DNA from: Candidatus Omnitrophota bacterium
GTDB taxonomy: Bacteria; Omnitrophota; Gorgyraeia; Gygaellales; JAHJCI01
DNA length: 8,769 nucleotides
NCBI GenBank assembly: GCA_018813085.1
Contig: JAHJCI010000216.1
Coordinates: forward strand, 1-8,769
Direction of reading: 5' to 3'
Numbering within the stretch: the first letter of the stretch is position 1; every line of letters starts with the position of its first letter. Positions 5,801-8,769 of this stretch are shown piece after piece. A program made the translations under genes and the position numbers. The notes under the pieces are model-generated. The model had not been told where the DNA came from, ran no database searches, and saw nothing but the letters and a program-made list of their open reading frames with translations.

Positions 5801-7651
5801 ATGATGAAAATTTTTAAAATAATATTCACAAGCTTGATTATTCTCTTATTTATAGGGATGGCCGGAATTTTTATATTCCTGCAGACTTTTGATGCAAACC
5901 GTTTTAAGCCTCAGATTATATCCGCTGCCAGAGATGCCTTAGGCAGGGCAGTTGATTTTGATGATATAGCGCTTAGGCTCTCTTTAAGCAAAGGGCTTGA
6001 GCTTAGCCTGAAGCAATTAAGGATAAGCGATAGTACGGGTTTTCAAAATAAGGATTTCTTAAGAGTTGATAGTATCTCCTTAGGCGTTGAGGTAATGCCG
6101 CTCTTAAAGAAGAGGCAGATACTGGTTTCAAGTATTAATATTAATTCTCCTGAGTGTATTATTATCCGCCGGGAAGACGGGTTGTTCAATCTGCAGGATT
6201 TAGGAAAATCAGCCTCCTTTAAACAGGGCTCTGCGGATTCTTCAGGAACCATAGTTGCTGTACAGGCTGCAGCAGGCATACCCTTAGTTTTTGCTAAAAC
6301 GATTCTCCTATCGGGCGGCAAAGTAACCTATATTGACAGGCTGCTTGAACCAGAATTTATTTTAGATATTTCGCAATTACGGCTTAGAATCGAAGATTTT
6401 TCCTTAAAAGATACTTTTGCTTTCATTATAGAGGGCTCTGTTTTTAGCGAGCAGAATAATCTTCGCGTAGAAGGTAAAATCCGTTTAGACCTTGCAGGCA
6501 GTAAGGTTAGTTTAAGCGATTTAACGATAACAACTGATTTATCTGATTTATCTCTGGCACGGCTGGAATCTTCTCTGGCGATGCTAAAAGGCGTAGAGTT
6601 ACCGGAGCAACTGGGGGGAAGAATTAATGCCAGCATTACCAAGATAGAGGTAACGAGAGAAGGCCTTGCGCCATTTAACATCAGCGTTGAGTTAAGTGCA
6701 GGATTAGTCAAATATAAGCAGCTTGCGCGGGCATTCAGCCCTATAGAAGCAGAGTTTAAAATAACAGAATCAAGGATACGCATCAGGCAGTTATCGCTAG
6801 GCCTGGATAAGGGCATGATAGAGGTAGGAGGAGAGCTGGATGATTATACCGCTGCGCAGCAATTCAATTTTAAAGCGGATATTCAAGACCTTGATTTGGC
6901 AAAGATTTTTGATCAAAAGGCGCAACCCGTAAAAATAGAGGGGCTTTTTGCCGCAGATTTTACAGCGCAAGGCAGCGGATTTACTTTAGAGAGCCTGAAG
7001 GAATCTTTGCTGGGGGAGGGTAGCCTAGAGATTAAAAAGGGTAAGCTTTTAGATATAAACGTATTGAAGATTGTACTTAGCAAGATTTCCATGATTCCCA
7101 ACCTGGTTGAGAAAATCCAGGCAAACCTTCCTGAACGCTACAAAGAAAAATTAAAACAGAAAGATACCGTAATAACAAAGGCAAAGGCAAGCTTGGCCGT
7201 AGCTAATGGTATAGCTATGCTGGAGGAGGTAGGGGTTGAGGCCGAAGGGTTTATTTTCTCCGGCAGAGGCAAGGCTGATTTCAGCGGGCAGTTTTCCTTA
7301 GCAGGTTCATTCTTTATTCCTGCTGACCTGGCCGCAAGCATGGTTAAAGCAGTCCCTGAGTTGCAATACCTCTTGGAGGAAACAGGAGAAATCCGTATTC
7401 CTTTACAAGCTGCAGGTAAGGCCGGAGATATAAAATTCAGCGTTGATTTAGAGTACATCACAGGAAAGATTATCAAGAAGAAGGCAAGTGAGGAACTCGG
7501 TAAGGCCCTGGATAAGGTATTTAACAGAAAATCACAGCCTGAAGAGGAGCCTGATTCAGATACGGCAGATACAGATACCCCCCCGGCAAAGCAGGAAAAA
7601 TCGCTTGAGCAAGAACTTATTGAGAATGTCTTTGACCTTATTTTTAAATGA
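5801..7651 (+). CDS. AsmA-family protein
   Basis: This 616-aa protein has an uncleaved N-terminal membrane anchor (about residues 6-28) and an AsmA-type N-terminal domain: FDANRFKPQI at 30-39, then DALGRAVDFDDIALRLS, repeated beta-strand stretches such as LSLKQLRIS, and the INSPECIIIRREDGLFNLQDL region. The C-terminal half has the AsmA_2-like repeat pattern LLGEGSLEIKKGKLLDINVL (about 401-420). The tail (about 572-605) is Asp, Glu, Pro and Thr rich and probably disordered, ending in a short amphipathic segment. AsmA-like proteins span the periplasm from the inner membrane and are implicated in outer-membrane assembly and phospholipid transport, so a double-membraned cell is implied. The length is close to that of E. 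coli AsmA. The start at 5801 (ATGATG) fits AGGTG at 5789-5793; M2 is equally possible. No transfer signs. Confidence 0.85.
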   Translation: MMKIFKIIFTSLIILLFIGMAGIFIFLQTFDANRFKPQIISAARDALGRAVDFDDIALRLSLSKGLELSLKQLRISDSTGFQNKDFLRVDSISLGVEVMPLLKKRQILVSSININSPECIIIRREDGLFNLQDLGKSASFKQGSADSSGTIVAVQAAAGIPLVFAKTILLSGGKVTYIDRLLEPEFILDISQLRLRIEDFSLKDTFAFIIEGSVFSEQNNLRVEGKIRLDLAGSKVSLSDLTITTDLSDLSLARLESSLAMLKGVELPEQLGGRINASITKIEVTREGLAPFNISVELSAGLVKYKQLARAFSPIEAEFKITESRIRIRQLSLGLDKGMIEVGGELDDYTAAQQFNFKADIQDLDLAKIFDQKAQPVKIEGLFAADFTAQGSGFTLESLKESLLGEGSLEIKKGKLLDINVLKIVLSKISMIPNLVEKIQANLPERYKEKLKQKDTVITKAKASLAVANGIAMLEEVGVEAEGFIFSGRGKADFSGQFSLAGSFFIPADLAASMVKAVPELQYLLEETGEIRIPLQAAGKAGDIKFSVDLEYITGKIIKKKASEELGKALDKVFNRKSQPEEEPDSDTADTDTPPAKQEKSLEQELIENVFDLIFK

Positions 7652-7810
7652 TAGGGTTGCCTGAGGATAAAAGCGTCACCTAAACACAGGGCCTGGTCTG
7701 CGATTTGTCCGATGTGAACGCTGCAGCAGAAGATTTACAACGCCTCCCCCAATAATAAGAAAAAATTAAATAGAACCCCTTAAGAAAGACTCAAAATTAT
7801 TAAAAAAAGC
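7652..7810. other. Non-coding gap after the AsmA gene
   Basis: I see no gene. GGGTTGCCTGAGGATAAAAG at 7655-7674, followed by CGTCACC, vaguely echoes the repeat core found after other stop codons. The part from 7750 is A-rich and leads into the operator promoter. No convincing terminator hairpin with a T-run was found after the AsmA stop. Confidence 0.4.
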
Positions 7811-7840
7811 TTGACAAATGATACTAATATGGTATCATTT
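7811..7840 (+). promoter_or_regulatory. Strong promoter with inverted-repeat operator
   Basis: A perfect -35 TTGACA (7811-7816) and an extended -10 TGG-TATCAT (7830-7838) are 16 bp apart. A perfect inverted repeat, AAATGATAC (7816-7824) and GTATCATTT (7832-7840) with a 7-base spacer, fills the promoter between and over both elements. A dimeric repressor bound there would block RNA polymerase. This is the only promoter in the window with a full -35 and the only one with an obvious operator. The geometry is typical of autoregulated promoters of small dimeric winged-helix regulators such as the Rrf2 family; that assignment is inference. Confidence 0.8.
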
Positions 7841-7861
7841 AATAAGCAAGGAGGTGAAGTT

Positions 7862-7939
7862 ATGAAAACAAGAGCCAGGTATATGTTGAGGCCGGTTGCA
7901 CATTGTTCCGAAGGTTGCTGTATATTGTCCCGGGTATGA
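7862..7939 (+). CDS. 25-codon Cys-containing ORF with Rrf2-like N terminus
   Basis: The frame reads MKTRARYMLRPVAHCSEGCC then ILSRV and a stop. It has the strongest ribosome site in the window, AAGGAGGTGA (7848-7857), a near-perfect anti-SD complement 4 bases before ATG, and sits directly behind the operator promoter, so translation is likely. TRARY-x-LR resembles the conserved start of Rrf2-family regulators (typically T-K/R-x-RYALRAM), but the other 110 or more residues of an Rrf2 protein are missing and only about 48 bases separate its stop from the next gene. It may be what remains of a deleted autoregulated Rrf2 gene, or a functional leader peptide or microprotein with C15, C19 and C20 as potential metal or redox ligands. 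I cannot decide between these from sequence alone. Confidence 0.45.
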   Translation: MKTRARYMLRPVAHCSEGCCILSRV

Positions 7940-7987
7940 TATTAAACTGCCGATTTTTATTTATTTCGCTTAATAGGGAGCCAGAGG

Positions 7988-8146
7988 ATGAAAATTCTTT
8001 TAGGAATACTGATTGGCGCAGGCATAGGTTATGCAATAGGCTTTGTTGCAAGATGCACTCAAGGAATATGCCCCTTAACAAGCAATCCCGTCATATTATC
8101 TCTAGTAGGCGCGTTATTGGGCGCGATGCTAGCCGCAGGTAAGTAG
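7988..8146 (+). CDS. DUF6132-like small membrane protein
   Basis: The frame encodes 52 residues. Two hydrophobic, glycine-rich segments (about 3-21 and 35-50) flank the motif C23-TQGI-C28-PLTSNP (to residue 34), which matches the pattern I know from DUF6132 (GC-x-SG-x-C-P-x-TSNP between two short helices). The product is an inner-membrane microprotein with two cysteines near the membrane face. Family function is not established to my knowledge; neighbours elsewhere often include thioredoxin, rhodanese or other sulfur and redox genes. The start is the ATG at 7988 with AGGGAG (7975-7980) 7 bases upstream; no in-frame upstream start is better placed. It shares the operator-controlled transcript with the 25-codon ORF and is closed by the terminator at 8180, so it is the likely target of that regulation. 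Confidence 0.82.
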   Translation: MKILLGILIGAGIGYAIGFVARCTQGICPLTSNPVILSLVGALLGAMLAAGK

Positions 8147-8179
8147 TAATTCTTGCATAAAATTTAGATTTTCCCTGTA

Positions 8180-8221
8180 ACCCCGTTAGAGAATTTCGTT
8201 CTCTAACGGGGTAAATCTTTT
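8180..8221 (+). terminator. Hairpin terminator after the DUF6132 gene
   Basis: A perfect 14-bp stem (8180-8193 with 8199-8212, ACCCCGTTAGAGAA and its complement) closes a 5-base TTTCG loop. A short, interrupted T-run (8216-8221) follows 3 bases later. It lies 33 bases after the DUF6132 stop. The stem is very strong but the T-tract is weak, so termination may be incomplete. The next promoter begins at the end of the T-run. Confidence 0.8.
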
Positions 8222-8248
8222 GTCATTTAATGATCAGCATGGTATAAT
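8220..8248 (+). promoter_or_regulatory. Promoter of the last gene
   Basis: TTGTCA (8220-8225), a five-of-six -35, and a perfect -10 TATAAT (8243-8248) are 17 bp apart, with a TGG extension at 8240-8242. The -35 overlaps the T-run of the preceding terminator. The start codon is 17 bases downstream of the -10, with AAGGGAG at 8255-8261. Confidence 0.78.
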
Positions 8249-8265
8249 TACTAAAAGGGAGTTTT

Positions 8266-8685
8266 ATGAAAATAAATGCAGGAAAAATTATCCCGTTTCT
8301 TTTAATAGTATGGGTGTTTTGGATAGGTTACCAGATTTTAACGAAGTCAGAATCAGCAAGCATGCTCCTTGAGCAAAAAATCGAAGAATCCAAGAGTACG
8401 AGCTTTAATATATTATTAGAAAAAATGCGGCAAGGATACGAATTCCAGGAAGTTATAGCCGGAGGGCATACTTATTTTATCGGCCGGGCAATTGTAAAAT
8501 CAAAATCGCTGGAAAGGTTTCTTGCATTTCATCTTGGCAAGCCGCGGCTGGGCATAAGCCATAGATTTACTTCGCAAGAAAACATCAGGGAACTGGATGC
8601 CTGTATTTACGTAGATTATATCGATTTATTCCCCCTGGGTTATTTCAAAGCAGGCATTTCCTATGTCTTGACAATAGAATGGTAA
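8266..8685 (+). CDS. Membrane-anchored protein of unknown function
   Basis: I do not recognise this 139-aa protein. An N-terminal hydrophobic segment (about 8-25, IIPFLLIVWVFWIGYQIL) after a short basic start looks like an uncleaved anchor with the rest outside the cytoplasm; a cleaved signal peptide is less likely because no small-residue cleavage site follows. Residues 30-55 are probably helical (LLEQKIEESKSTSF). The remainder alternates beta-like and loop segments, ending in FKAGISYVLTIEW. There is one cysteine (in DACIYVDY) and no catalytic motif that I can name. The start is ATG with AAGGGAG 4 bases upstream and its own strong promoter. Nothing downstream in the window tells what it works with. 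Confidence 0.75.
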   Translation: MKINAGKIIPFLLIVWVFWIGYQILTKSESASMLLEQKIEESKSTSFNILLEKMRQGYEFQEVIAGGHTYFIGRAIVKSKSLERFLAFHLGKPRLGISHRFTSQENIRELDACIYVDYIDLFPLGYFKAGISYVLTIEW

Positions 8686-8769
8686 TAAATTTTATCTTTA
8701 AATAATTACCAGCAGTCCGCTTTTAGAAAAAACTTACTAAAAATAGCTTTAATTTAAAAAATTATTAAA

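Noticed and set aside
6328..6816. 162-codon open frame on the - strand inside the AsmA gene
   Set aside because: Antisense shadow of a well-supported gene: no ribosome site, Ser/Leu/Arg-rich composition typical of a reverse-frame reading, and no recognisable domain. The other antisense frames at 777-1082, 3413-3670, 6043-6321 and 7138-7476 were dropped for the same reason.
7903..8142. 79-codon + strand frame overlapping the DUF6132 gene
   Set aside because: It is out of frame with the well-supported DUF6132 microprotein, has no ribosome site at its start, and its sequence is Arg/Cys-rich and unlike any domain I know.

Overview
The window looks like a chromosomal segment of an uncultured Gram-negative bacterium. 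The AsmA-family protein implies an outer membrane. Base composition is moderately AT-rich. The DUF5752 gene overlapping a TreT-type glycosyltransferase, the CxxxC-type DUF6132 microprotein and several stand-alone receiver proteins together suggest Candidatus Omnitrophota or a neighbouring candidate phylum. That placement is inference, because no rRNA or other marker gene is present. Every gene I can support lies on the + strand.

Layout. 1-285: no supported gene; it holds a 116-bp repeat copy (A) and a promoter. 286-1863: B12-binding-type radical SAM protein. 2020-3875: DUF5752 protein overlapping by 4 nt a TreT-like trehalose glycosyltransferring synthase. 3885-4000: second copy (B) of the repeat. 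4072-4449 and 4775-5173: two single-domain (REC-only) response regulators, each with its own promoter, separated by about 325 bp that carries what looks like a small broken gene. About 5184-5282: a degenerate third copy (C) of the repeat. 5327-5749: half-size EamA membrane protein. 5801-7651: AsmA-family protein, probably cotranscribed with the EamA gene. 7811-7840: a strong promoter containing a perfect inverted-repeat operator, driving a 25-codon Cys-containing ORF and a 52-aa DUF6132 membrane microprotein, closed by a strong hairpin terminator. 8266-8685: a membrane-anchored protein of unknown function.

How the genes work together. Most are monocistronic or two-gene units rather than one pathway. 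Five promoters share an almost invariant form: TGN-TATAAT extended -10, 17-bp spacer, weak -35, start codon 17 to 27 bases downstream of the -10 hexamer. This points to a housekeeping sigma factor that relies on the extended -10 element. The DUF5752-TreT pair probably makes trehalose from NDP-glucose and glucose, with DUF5752 as an uncharacterised partner. The two receivers probably act as phosphorelay shuttles or by protein-protein contact.

The two most interesting points are the operator/Rrf2-like short ORF/DUF6132 unit and the family of intergenic repeats, which recur mainly just downstream of stop codons and carry a conserved hairpin.
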